This document shows, piece by piece, positions 34,044 to 42,897 of a stretch of 64,000 nucleotides of DNA. The notes under the pieces are model-generated. The model made no database searches. It was not told the DNA's origin and saw only the letters and a program-made list of their open reading frames with translations. The stretch is from Clostridium saudiense (lineage in GTDB: Bacteria > Bacillota > Clostridia > Clostridiales > Clostridiaceae). The translations under genes were made by a program, and so were the position numbers. How positions within the stretch are numbered: the stretch's first letter is position 1; each line of letters opens with the position of its first letter. The stretch spans positions 62,001 through 126,000 of the forward strand of contig NZ_CBYM010000001.1 in the NCBI RefSeq assembly GCF_000577815.1. The letters run 5' to 3'.

Positions 34044-35201
34044 ATGAAAATAAGAGTACCAGAATATTTTAAAGATTTTAAATGTATATCTTCAGAATGT
34101 GAAGATACATGTTGTGCCGGATGGGGAATAGTAATTGATGATGAAACTTATAAAAAGTATCAAAAGGTTGAAGGACCTTTTGGTGAGAGACTAAGAAATG
34201 AAATAGTACATGATGCTGGAGAAAATATATTTGTATTAAGGGGAAATAATTGTCCGTTTTTAGATGAAAAAAAATTATGTGATATTTATAAGAATGTTGG
34301 AGAAGATGCTCTTTGTTATACTTGTAAACAGTATCCAAGGTATACAGAGGAATTTGGAAGTTTACGTGAAGTTGGAATTTCGTTATCATGTCCTGAAGCT
34401 GCAAGAATAATTTTAAGAAATTCAAAGAAAGCTACTTTTGAGTTAGATGAAAATGATGAAGAAGTAAATAGTTATAATGATATTAATGCAAAACTTTATT
34501 TAGAACTTATACAATGTAGAAAAATAATATTAGATATTATTCAAGATAGAGAGATTGATTTAAATGTAAGAGCTTCAATAGTATTATATTTCACTAAAGA
34601 AATTCAAGATAAAATAGATGAAAATGATATTTCAGATATAAGATTTATTAGGGAAAAATATCTTGATAGAAATTTTGTAAAAGATGTTATCACTACATTG
34701 GAGAAATATAATAATAAAGAAAATTATAAATATCATAATATGAAGGAATATTTTAATGTGTTTAAGAGATTAAAGCATATAACTCCTAATGATCCTTTAG
34801 GCTTAGATGATGCTATAAGATATTTTTGGCAAAGTGAAGATGATAAAGAGGTGTATTTATCTAAGCATAAGGCATTTAATAAGTATTATAAAGAAAAGAT
34901 ATATAAGTTTGAACATATATTAGTCTACTTTATATTTAGATACTTTATGAAAGCAGTATTTGATTATGATGTATCTGCAAAGATAAAAACAGCAATAGTT
35001 AGTTACTTGATGATTAAGGAGTTATGTATTGTAAGATTTACTGAAGAAGGTCAGCTTAATGATGCGGATATAGTTGATATTAGCCATATGTATTCAAAGG
35101 ATATTGAGCATTTAGAAGAAAATATTGAAAGTTTAGCAGAAATATTTGAAACTAATGATGTTTTTTCTGTTGAAGAAATGTTAATTACATTAATGAATTA
35201 A
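34044..35201 (+). CDS. FliB-type flagellin lysine N-methylase family protein
   Basis: A 385-residue protein with the Cys-rich front of the FliB family: YFKDFKCISSECEDTCCAGW, NNCPFLDEKKLCDIYK and LCYTCKQYPR. The many Cys are likely metal or cluster ligands. FliB transfers methyl groups to Lys residues of flagellin in Salmonella; many Clostridia carry homologues not linked to flagellar genes, and there are none here, so the substrate may differ. The C-terminal half is helical. AGGTAG precedes the ATG and a terminator follows. Confidence 0.85.
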   Translation: MKIRVPEYFKDFKCISSECEDTCCAGWGIVIDDETYKKYQKVEGPFGERLRNEIVHDAGENIFVLRGNNCPFLDEKKLCDIYKNVGEDALCYTCKQYPRYTEEFGSLREVGISLSCPEAARIILRNSKKATFELDENDEEVNSYNDINAKLYLELIQCRKIILDIIQDREIDLNVRASIVLYFTKEIQDKIDENDISDIRFIREKYLDRNFVKDVITTLEKYNNKENYKYHNMKEYFNVFKRLKHITPNDPLGLDDAIRYFWQSEDDKEVYLSKHKAFNKYYKEKIYKFEHILVYFIFRYFMKAVFDYDVSAKIKTAIVSYLMIKELCIVRFTEEGQLNDADIVDISHMYSKDIEHLEENIESLAEIFETNDVFSVEEMLITLMN

Positions 35202-35252
35202 ATTGATCACAATAAATTTAAAAAATAATAATATATAAGTATATTAAGTAAA

Positions 35253-35295
35253 AGAAGGTGCAAAAGACAAGAATTATTCTTTTAGCACCTTTTGT
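35253..35295 (+). terminator. Terminator of the FliB-type gene
   Basis: AAGGTGC-AAAAG and CTTTTAGCACCTT arms followed by TTGTATATT. Confidence 0.8.
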
Positions 35296-35623
35296 ATATT
35301 ATAAAAAATTGTGGAAGAGTAATGAACTATAATGTGAGAAAGGAAGATAATATTGTTAAATTTTAAGTGTTTAAGTGATATATTAAAAATGAAAAAAGAA
35401 GATAAAAAATTATAAGGTAAGACAATAGGGTATAAAGCAATGATTCCTGAAGTCTGCCTTTTTTATTTTATAATTAGAATATTAGATTTATTATATAGAT
35501 GATTTTTTAATTATGAATTTAAAGTTTTATAGAGGATAATATTAAAATTTTCAAAAAGGTATTGTCATATGAAAAATAATGAAATAAGATGAAAAATAAG
35601 TAAATAAAAAAAGGAGATAACAT
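35296..35623. other. Intergenic region with a second hairpin
   Basis: No gene seen. AAGGTAAGAC and GTCTGCCTT (about 35414-35464) form an imperfect stem with a large loop, followed by six T. It is 120 bp past the previous terminator, so it could close an unannotated small RNA or form part of the nitroreductase leader. Confidence 0.35.
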
Positions 35624-36262
35624 ATGAAAAATTTAGATTTTATTTATAATAGAAAAAGTATTAGAAAATTCAAAGATATAGAAGTACAAGAAGAAGATAT
35701 TATTAAAATGTTAGATGCTGCTATACATGCGCCTTCTCCAAAAAATCAGCAAACATGGCATTTTGTTGTAATTCAAAATAATGAATTAATTAATAAAATA
35801 GCAGATATAGTAACTAAAAATCATATAAATTTAGCAGAAATGGCTAAAGAAGAAAAACAAAGAAAACTTATGATGAATTTACTTTCTTATTATACTTGCT
35901 TTAGGAATGCGCCAGTATTAGTTGTTGTTTATTCAAAAGAATATTATATGGTAGAAGAGACAATACTTAGAGATAATAATGCTAGTCAAGATATTATTAA
36001 TGAACTAAAATTCCCTAATTCCGCAGCACAAGGTATAGGAGCAGCTATAGAAAATTTCTTATTAGCAGCGACAGAACTAGGATATGGAACATGTTACATG
36101 ACAGGACCAACTCATTCTAAAATAGAAATTGAAGAGCTTATTAACTTTGAAAAAGAAGGATATAATTTAATGTCAATGATAGCACTTGGAGTTGCTGAAG
36201 ATGATGTTCCAAATTCACCACCACGTAAAAAAATAGAAGAAGTAGTTACATTTATAAAGTAA
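35624..36262 (+). CDS. Nitroreductase-family flavoprotein
   Basis: A 212-residue protein starting FIYNRKSIRKFKD, the FMN-phosphate binding start of the family. PSPKNQQTWHFVVIQ and GIGAAIENFLLAATELGYGT are the usual second and third motifs, and MIALGVAE near the end is the common substrate/FMN loop. It reduces nitro, quinone or similar compounds with NAD(P)H; the substrate is unknown. AAAAGGAG precedes the ATG. It is a single-gene unit. Confidence 0.92.
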   Translation: MKNLDFIYNRKSIRKFKDIEVQEEDIIKMLDAAIHAPSPKNQQTWHFVVIQNNELINKIADIVTKNHINLAEMAKEEKQRKLMMNLLSYYTCFRNAPVLVVVYSKEYYMVEETILRDNNASQDIINELKFPNSAAQGIGAAIENFLLAATELGYGTCYMTGPTHSKIEIEELINFEKEGYNLMSMIALGVAEDDVPNSPPRKKIEEVVTFIK

Positions 36263-36284
36263 TAGTTTTATGTTAATGAAATAA

Positions 36285-36317
36285 AAAATCTGGACAAAAG
36301 ATGTTCAGATTTTTTTA
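36285..36317 (+). terminator. Terminator of the nitroreductase gene
   Basis: AAAATCTGGACA/TGTTCAGATTTT stem with T tract. Confidence 0.85.
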
Positions 36318-36544
36318 TTGGCAAATATTATAAAAATATTTTAAAAGTGAAGATGCGAGGAAATTTTGTAAATTCAAGAAAAATTACGGAAACACAATAA
36401 ATTATTATTAAAATTAAAATATATAATTATTTTTATAAAAAAATTGCAATAAATAATCGAAAAAGGTTGATAAATTGATAATGGTATAGTAAAATAATAC
36501 TAAATTAACTATAGATTTGTAGTGAAAAACGTGGGGGGGATAAA

Positions 36545-38110
36545 ATGGAACAAAGAACAGAAGAAAAAGTAATTGATTTGCAAGAAAAGAGAAAAGTATC
36601 TTTAATTGAAAAGATTGGGAAGAAAATACCAGATCCAGTTATAATATTTGCAATATTTTATGTTGTTGTTTTAGCGGCAACTTTCTTCTTAGGAGGAAAA
36701 ACATTTGATGTTATGAATGGTGATGGAACTTATACAACTCATACTATTTTAAATATGTTTGATGCAGAAAATGTTCAATGGATATTTTCAAATGCATTAC
36801 TTACTAACTGGTTAGCATATGGTGGAGGGGTACTAGGTACAATTCTAGTTGTTATGCTAGGTGTTGGTTTAGCAGAAGAGTCAGGACTTTTATCTACATT
36901 AATAAAAAAGGTTGGATTAAAAGTTTCAGATAAAATGCTTCCAATAGTTTTAGTATTTTTAGGAATCATGAGTAGTATAGCTACTGATGCAGGTTATGTA
37001 ATTTTAATACCTCTAGCAGGTCTTTTATATGCAGGGTTAAAGAAAAATCCACTTATTGGTATGGCTGCGGCTTTTGCAGGGGTTTCAGCAGGATTCAGTG
37101 CTAACTTAATTCCAGCTACACCAATAGATATAATAATTGGTAATAATGCGAAGATATTTGCAGAAGGACAAGGAATTCCTTTTACTAATGCTGCTGGACA
37201 AGCTTTAAATCCAGCTACTATGCACTATTACTTCGTAGTTGCATCTACATTTATGTTAGCAGCTATAGGTGCTTTTGTAACTATAAAGATAATTAAGCCA
37301 AGACTTGAAAAAGAAAGTTATATAATTCCAGAGGATATGAACTTAGATGACTTTACAGTTAAGCCTGTTGAAAATAAAGCTCTTAAGTTTGCTGGTTTAG
37401 GATTTTTAATTGCAGCTGTATGTGTAATAGGATTATATTTTGGTCCTTTAAAGACTTTTATAGATTCAGATGGTTCGAAAGTAACACCATTTATGGATAA
37501 TATTATATTAATAATAACATTCTTATTCTTTATGCCAGGGGTATTCTATGGTATAAAAGTTGGAAAGTTTAAAACAGCTAATGATGTAGTTAAAGGTATG
37601 TCTAAACAAATGGGATCTATGGGATCAGTTCTTGTTTTAACATTCTTCTCATATAACTTCTTAGCATTATTATCTAAGAGTGGACTTGGAACTTATATTA
37701 CTTACTTAGGTGGTAATTTATTAAAAGCTATGAATTTATCAGAGTATCCAATTCTTTTAATAATAGGATTTATACTTATTACAGCGGTAATAAACTTATT
37801 TGTTGGAGGATTAACTTCAAAATGGATGTTACTTGGTCCAATATTCTTACCAATGTTATATAAAGTAAATTCAAATATGACACCAGAAGTTGTAGCTGCA
37901 GCTTATAGAGTTGCTGACTCATCAACTAATATAATAACTCCATTAATGTCTTATGCAGGTATAATATTAGTATTTATGAGAAAGTATAAGCCAGAATATA
38001 CAATTGGTGATATGATAAGATTAATGATGCCTTACTCAGTAAGCTTCTTAATTGGATGGACAATACTTTTACTAGGATTCTTTGCATTTGGAATTCCATT
38101 TGGATTCTAG
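36545..38110 (+). CDS. AbgT-family transporter (p-aminobenzoyl-glutamate type)
   Basis: A 521-residue polytopic membrane protein with 10-12 helices. Family sequences include IGKKIPDPVIIFAIFYVVVL at the front, GLAEESGLLS, GVSAGFSANLIPATPIDIII (substrate loop), and near the end AAAYRVADSSTNIITPLMSY. AbgT proteins import p-aminobenzoyl-glutamate or export sulfonamides and related compounds. No abgAB hydrolase is near. The site GGGGGGA precedes the ATG, and a terminator follows. Confidence 0.93.
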   Translation: MEQRTEEKVIDLQEKRKVSLIEKIGKKIPDPVIIFAIFYVVVLAATFFLGGKTFDVMNGDGTYTTHTILNMFDAENVQWIFSNALLTNWLAYGGGVLGTILVVMLGVGLAEESGLLSTLIKKVGLKVSDKMLPIVLVFLGIMSSIATDAGYVILIPLAGLLYAGLKKNPLIGMAAAFAGVSAGFSANLIPATPIDIIIGNNAKIFAEGQGIPFTNAAGQALNPATMHYYFVVASTFMLAAIGAFVTIKIIKPRLEKESYIIPEDMNLDDFTVKPVENKALKFAGLGFLIAAVCVIGLYFGPLKTFIDSDGSKVTPFMDNIILIITFLFFMPGVFYGIKVGKFKTANDVVKGMSKQMGSMGSVLVLTFFSYNFLALLSKSGLGTYITYLGGNLLKAMNLSEYPILLIIGFILITAVINLFVGGLTSKWMLLGPIFLPMLYKVNSNMTPEVVAAAYRVADSSTNIITPLMSYAGIILVFMRKYKPEYTIGDMIRLMMPYSVSFLIGWTILLLGFFAFGIPFGF

Positions 38111-38128
38111 TATTTAAATAATAAGAAT

Positions 38129-38170
38129 AAAACTCCTTTTACAGTGATTTAATGTAAAAGGAGTTTTGTT
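38129..38170 (+). terminator. Terminator of the AbgT gene
   Basis: AAACTCCTTTTACA and TGTAAAAGGAGTTTT form a long stem followed by TGTTTTAC. Confidence 0.92.
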
Positions 38171-38325
38171 TTACATTAGTATTTTTATTAAAAAATATAA
38201 TATAAAAGAAATAGTATGTACTAGAATTCATATAATAGGATTTTTTAGTTTGTTGAATGTAAAATTTTATATTGATATACTAAAAATAAAGAGGTATAAA
38301 GTTAAAAGGGGTAGGAGTTAATAAA

Positions 38326-38847
38326 ATGAGAATAGAAACAGATTATCTTATTATTCGTAATTTTGAATTAAAAGATGAGAAAGATTTAAGAGAATATATG
38401 CTACAACGAATAGATGCAGAATTTGAAGGATATCCGGATTTTAAAAAAGAGAAATCAAAAGAAGAAATAAAATTTAGAGCCGAAAGTGATGAATTTTTTG
38501 CTATTGAGCTAAAAGAGACTCATAAGGTTATTGGAAATATATATTTAGGGAAAAGGGAATTTAATAACAGAGAATTAGGATATGTATTAAATGAAAATTA
38601 TCAAAATAAAGGATATGGTACTCAAGCTAGTAAGGCAATAGTTGAATATGCATTTGAATAAGGAGTACACAGAGTTTATGCAGAATGTGCGCCACAGAAC
38701 ATAGCTTCTTGGAAGGTTATGGAGAAGATTGGATTAAAAAGAGAAGCTTATTTTAGAAAAAATGTTTATTTTCATTTAGATTTAGAAGGAAATCCAATAT
38801 ATTGGGATACGTATGTATATGCAGCATTAAACCCTAATGATAAGTAG
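38326..38847 (+). pseudogene. GNAT acetyltransferase with in-frame TAA
   Basis: The frame from ATG 38326 codes a GNAT-fold enzyme of the RimJ/RimL type: TDYLIIRNFELKDEKDLREY at the front and the acetyl-CoA loop NENYQNKGYGTQASKAIVEY. It is cut by TAA 38659-38661 right after YAFE and continues in the same frame with GVHRVYAECAPQNIASWKVM (normal GNAT motif B) to TAG 38845-38847. A single substitution explains the break. The fragment before the stop lacks the final strands and is unlikely to be active. Confidence 0.88.
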
Positions 38848-38857
38848 TAAAACAGGT

Positions 38858-38894
38858 AGCCTGTTAATTCATATTAGATATGAGCTAACAGGCT
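38858..38894. terminator. Bidirectional terminator between convergent genes
   Basis: AGCCTGTTA and TAACAGGCT arms between the acetyltransferase remnant and the ECF S-component gene on the opposite strand. Confidence 0.75.
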
Positions 38895-38899
38895 TATAT

Positions 38900-39415
38900 T
38901 TATACTTTTTTTAATTTTTTAAATACATTAGATTTTTCAAGTGCTGTAGCTAAAATTAGGGCAATAACTATACCAACAATTGACTGAATAATATTACTAG
39001 GGATTGATGCGATTGCAGCAGGAAATCCATATAGTATAGTTTCAAATAAAGCATAACCTAATACCTGAAATGCACATCCAAGAATACAGCCTATAATCCA
39101 AGCGAATTTATTTTTATTAATTAAATTGTGTGCAATTGTGCAAATGATTATAACCATGATAGCTTTAATAAAAAATGTAGGAATTATATATTGCATGTAT
39201 CCACTCAATAAATCACATAATGCTGCGCCTAAACCAGCTGCTAATGCCCCTTCTTTCTTTCCTAAAATAAAGGCAGATAGGATAACCATGGAATCACCAA
39301 TATGAGTATATCCATTTAATGATGGAATTTTAATTAAGTATGTTGCTACAAAGACTAATGCAGCCATTATAGCTATTTTTGTAATATCTTTAGTATTAAC
39401 ACTTTTATTTGACAT
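38900..39415 (-). CDS. ECF transporter S component
   Basis: A 171-residue membrane protein with about six helices. The N-terminal TKIAIMAALVFVATYLIKIP and the loop GYTHIGDSMVILSAFILGKK are typical of one vitamin-type S-component group, as is the Gly/Ala-rich GALAAGLGAALCDLLSGYM. It should share an ECF ATPase/T module located elsewhere. A good GGAGG precedes the ATG. The 5' leader shows no riboswitch I recognise, so the vitamin cannot be named. Confidence 0.88.
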   Translation of the reverse strand: MSNKSVNTKDITKIAIMAALVFVATYLIKIPSLNGYTHIGDSMVILSAFILGKKEGALAAGLGAALCDLLSGYMQYIIPTFFIKAIMVIIICTIAHNLINKNKFAWIIGCILGCAFQVLGYALFETILYGFPAAIASIPSNIIQSIVGIVIALILATALEKSNVFKKLKKV

Positions 39416-39594
39416 AAAAAAACCTCCACAATAATTTCCATATTAATAAGATACACTAAATAAAATAAACATTCTAATGTATGGGTACAATTATAGATAG
39501 TAATATAATAATGTATTTATATTAAGTTTAAGTTATAGTACATGTAAAATGTGATATAATAGTGAAAAAATAAATGCTTAAAGGAGAACATATT

Positions 39595-39774
39595 ATGGAT
39601 AAAAATAAAAATGTTAGATTAGGGTTAATTGAATTGTGGAAAAATAAGGCTAGAACTTTAGGATATACTCAAAAAGAAGTTGATGAAAGAAATAACCAAA
39701 ATTTCTTTTCAAAAGAAGAGTATGATATATTAACTGAATTTTATAGAGAATATGAAAAAGGGAATGTAAAGTAA
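39595..39774 (+). CDS. Small helical protein, 59 residues
   Basis: ATG 39595 follows AAAGGAG; the upstream ATG at 39574 has no site. The protein, DKNKNVRLGLIELWKNKART and onward, is Lys/Glu/Asn-rich and helical (EEYDILTEFYREYEKG) and soluble. No family is recognised. It is followed by a clear terminator, which supports a real transcript. Confidence 0.6.
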   Translation: MDKNKNVRLGLIELWKNKARTLGYTQKEVDERNNQNFFSKEEYDILTEFYREYEKGNVK

Positions 39775-39795
39775 GAAAATATATATTAAATATTT

Positions 39796-39845
39796 AAGGA
39801 AAACTAAGATTTAAACATAATTATTGACTAATTTTAGTTTTCCTT
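39796..39845 (+). terminator. Terminator
   Basis: AAGGAAAACTAA and TTAGTTTTCCTT form a perfect 12-bp stem with a 26-nt loop. Confidence 0.75.
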
Positions 39846-40007
39846 GTAAAATTATAACATGTTTATGGTAATATATTCTATGTAATTGTTTTAATATTGA
39901 GAAAAACACCGAAGATATAAAAGTATAAGTTAATTGGAAATGGGATTAAAAAAGAAAGAAGCAGATAAGTTATAGTAATTTTAATTCTAAGGGAATGAGG
40001 GGAAAGA

Positions 40008-40982
40008 ATGGACAATAAAAGAAAAGATGAATTAGGAAGTTTATTTGTATTTAATAATAAATATAGTAATAAGGAGTTTGAAAAGGTTACCATACAAGAG
40101 TTTGTATTTTTGATTTATACAATAAGGGCTTTTAAAGAAAAGGAAATTTTAAAAAACTATGATTATGATACTAAAATTATAACATTTACTAAAGTTTTAA
40201 TTAATAAGATTAAATTAACAAAAAAATTATATATTGCTTATGATAAAAATACTAAATATCCATATTTAGATTTTCAAGGGAGAGCATGGATATTTTCAGA
40301 AAAAGAGTTTGCTGATAAAGCAGAAGAATATTTTAATAAAGAAGAAACATTCTTACAGATGAAGGAGTTAATAAACTTAAATGTAATGAATGAATTTGGT
40401 AAATTGCATTATTTGGGTATTGAGAAAGTTATAATTGATAATGGACAATATAACATAGAAATAAATAGGAATGATATATTACCACCACCTGATTATAGTA
40501 ATATACCAGCAAGAAAAATTCCAGTTATGAATCCAAAGCTTCAATTTGCTATGATATATTTTTTCCAATATGCTTATTCAGGGAAAAATTATAAGAATAA
40601 GGCAGAAGTAATTCGTGGGTTAGAAGCAAATATGCTTGAAGAGGTTTTAAGAGCTAAATTTTTATTACCAATAAAATTAGAAAGTGATAATATTGGGATT
40701 GATAGCAATGGAGCAAATGTTGTTGAAAAAGGAAGTAAAGTTAATTTTACAGTTATTAAAGATAAAGACAGCTTAAGATGGCTTCCAGCATTTACTGATT
40801 GGTATGAATTTAATAAGGCTTTTGATAAAAGTAAACTAAAGAGTAGTATTTGTTCTTTTGAAGATATTTTAACTATTTCTAAAAATCTAGAAGGTATAGT
40901 AATTAATTGTAATGGGTTAGCTCTGAAGATTGATGAAAACAATAGAAAAGTAATTATGGAATTTATGGAAAATAAAAAATAA
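40008..40982 (+). CDS. SseB-domain protein
   Basis: A 324-residue soluble protein. The C-terminal region (about 215-318) fits the SseB N-terminal-type domain: KFLLPIKLES, FTVIKDKDSLRWLPAFTDWYE, and the end VINCNGLALKIDENN. The first 200 residues are not recognised; they include YPYLDFQGRAWIFSEKEFAD, itself reminiscent of an SseB-like segment, so the protein may hold two divergent copies. The gene stands alone with GAGGGGAAAG before the ATG and a terminator after. The function of SseB domains in Gram-positive bacteria is unknown. Confidence 0.7.
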   Translation: MDNKRKDELGSLFVFNNKYSNKEFEKVTIQEFVFLIYTIRAFKEKEILKNYDYDTKIITFTKVLINKIKLTKKLYIAYDKNTKYPYLDFQGRAWIFSEKEFADKAEEYFNKEETFLQMKELINLNVMNEFGKLHYLGIEKVIIDNGQYNIEINRNDILPPPDYSNIPARKIPVMNPKLQFAMIYFFQYAYSGKNYKNKAEVIRGLEANMLEEVLRAKFLLPIKLESDNIGIDSNGANVVEKGSKVNFTVIKDKDSLRWLPAFTDWYEFNKAFDKSKLKSSICSFEDILTISKNLEGIVINCNGLALKIDENNRKVIMEFMENKK

Positions 40983-41000
40983 ATATTTAAGAAGAATATT

Positions 41001-41046
41001 AAACTGATTGTGTAAAAGTTTAGAATTTTATACAATCAGTTTTTAT
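41001..41046 (+). terminator. Terminator of the SseB-domain gene
   Basis: AAACTGATTGTGTAAAA and TTTTATACAATCAGTTT pair with one wobble, followed by TTATTATT. Confidence 0.9.
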
Positions 41047-41169
41047 TATTTTTAGAGTATATATTTTAGATTAAAAATAATTTATTGACATAAAATAAGA
41101 TTATATGTAGAATTAAAAACTTTATTATGGTAAAATAAGCAAATTAAAAAGTACCAAAGGAGGAGAAAA

Positions 41170-42897
41170 ATGAAATTAATATTAAGGTATTTAAAAAAAT
41201 ATAAAGGGCTTGTCTTACTGAATTTGGTAGGTGTATTTGGATTTGCATTAGTAGAATTGGGTATACCAACAATAATGGCAGATGTAATAGATAAAGGTAT
41301 AGCCTATAATGATATAAACTATGTAAAGAAAATGGGATTTGTTATTGTTGTAATATCAATATTAGGTGCTATGGGTAGTATTTTGTTAGGATATACTTCA
41401 GCAAATATTTCTACAAAGGTAGTCAGAGATATAAGAAATGATATATTTAAGAAAGCACAGGAATTTTCACATACTGAATATGATAAGTTTGGCATTTCTT
41501 CTATGATAACAAGGACTACAAATGATGCATTTCAAGTTATGCAATTTACCAATACAATCCTAAGGATGGCCATGATATGTCCAGTAATGTTTATTTTAAG
41601 TTTATTTATGATATTAAAAACAAATGTAAGATTATCATTAATATTAGTAGTAACATTACCACTTATAGTATTAGGTGTATTTTTAATTGCAAAAACATCT
41701 CATCCATGGTCACAAAGTCAGCAAAAAAACTTGGATACTTTAAATAGGATTTCAAGAGAAAATTTAACAGGAATAAGAGTTATAAGAGCTTTTGGAAATG
41801 ATGATTATGAAAGCAAAAGATTTAGTAATGCAAATAATAAATATGCAAGTATTTCAAAAAAATTATTTAAATTGATGTCAGTTGCGCAACCATCATTTTT
41901 TTTATTACTGAATTTAGCAATAATAGTATTATTTTGGGTTGCTAGTAAAATGATTAATATTGGTATACTACAAGTTGGACAATTAGTAGCATTTATAGAA
42001 TATTTATTTCATGCAATGTTTTCGTTAATGCTATTTTCAAATGTATTTGTAATGTATCCTAAGGCTCAAGTTTCAGCAGAAAGAATTGAAGAAGTATTAA
42101 CTTCCGAAACAATAATAAAAGATCCTGTGCAAGGAGTAACAGAAACAAATAATGAAGGTACATTAGTATTTAATGATGTAACATTTACTTATCCAGATGG
42201 AGAGGAGCCTGTAATAAAAAATGTTTCATTTAAAGCTAAGAAGGGGGAAACAATAGCTTTTATAGGAAGTACCGGAAGTGGTAAATCAACTCTTATAAAT
42301 CTTATACCAAGATTTTATGATGTTACGGGAGGTAGCATAAAAATAGATGGAATAGACGTAAGAGATTTTAAAATTAAATCATTACGTCAGAAAATGGGAT
42401 TTATAAGGCAAAAAACATTACTATTTACAGGAAGTATTAAAAGTAACATAAAATTTGGTAAACAGGAAGCAAGTCATGATGAAGTAGTAGAAAGTGCTAA
42501 AACAGCACAAGCATACGATTTTATCAGCAAAAAAGAATTAAAGTTTGATGAACCAATAGGTGAAGGTGGTTCAAATGTTTCTGGAGGTCAGAAACAAAGG
42601 TTATCTATTGCAAGAGCATTAGTTAGAAAGCCTGAAATATATATTTTTGACGATAGTTTTTCAGCCTTAGACTTTAAAACAGATGCAATTTTAAGGGCAG
42701 AACTAAAAAAAGAAACAGCTGACACAATAGTATTAATAGTAGCTCAAAGAATAGGTTCAATAATGGAAGCTGATAAAATTATTGTATTAGATGAAGGTAA
42801 AGTAGTTGGATGTGGAAAACATAAAGAACTTTTAAAGAGTTGTTCAGTATATAAAGAAATAGCATTATCACAACTTACAGAGGAGGAATTAGCATAA
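41170..42897 (+). CDS. Heterodimeric ABC exporter, subunit with degenerate nucleotide site
   Basis: A 575-residue half-transporter: six membrane helices (1-320) and a nucleotide-binding domain with Walker A IGSTGSGKSTLI, signature NVSGGQKQRLS and Walker B IYIFDDSFSALD. The catalytic Glu after Walker B is Asp and the switch His is Gln (VAQRIG), the mark of the non-catalytic site in BmrC/LmrC/TM287-type heterodimers. The stop overlaps the start of the partner (TAATG). It probably exports lipids, drugs or peptides. Confidence 0.93.
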   Translation: MKLILRYLKKYKGLVLLNLVGVFGFALVELGIPTIMADVIDKGIAYNDINYVKKMGFVIVVISILGAMGSILLGYTSANISTKVVRDIRNDIFKKAQEFSHTEYDKFGISSMITRTTNDAFQVMQFTNTILRMAMICPVMFILSLFMILKTNVRLSLILVVTLPLIVLGVFLIAKTSHPWSQSQQKNLDTLNRISRENLTGIRVIRAFGNDDYESKRFSNANNKYASISKKLFKLMSVAQPSFFLLLNLAIIVLFWVASKMINIGILQVGQLVAFIEYLFHAMFSLMLFSNVFVMYPKAQVSAERIEEVLTSETIIKDPVQGVTETNNEGTLVFNDVTFTYPDGEEPVIKNVSFKAKKGETIAFIGSTGSGKSTLINLIPRFYDVTGGSIKIDGIDVRDFKIKSLRQKMGFIRQKTLLFTGSIKSNIKFGKQEASHDEVVESAKTAQAYDFISKKELKFDEPIGEGGSNVSGGQKQRLSIARALVRKPEIYIFDDSFSALDFKTDAILRAELKKETADTIVLIVAQRIGSIMEADKIIVLDEGKVVGCGKHKELLKSCSVYKEIALSQLTEEELA

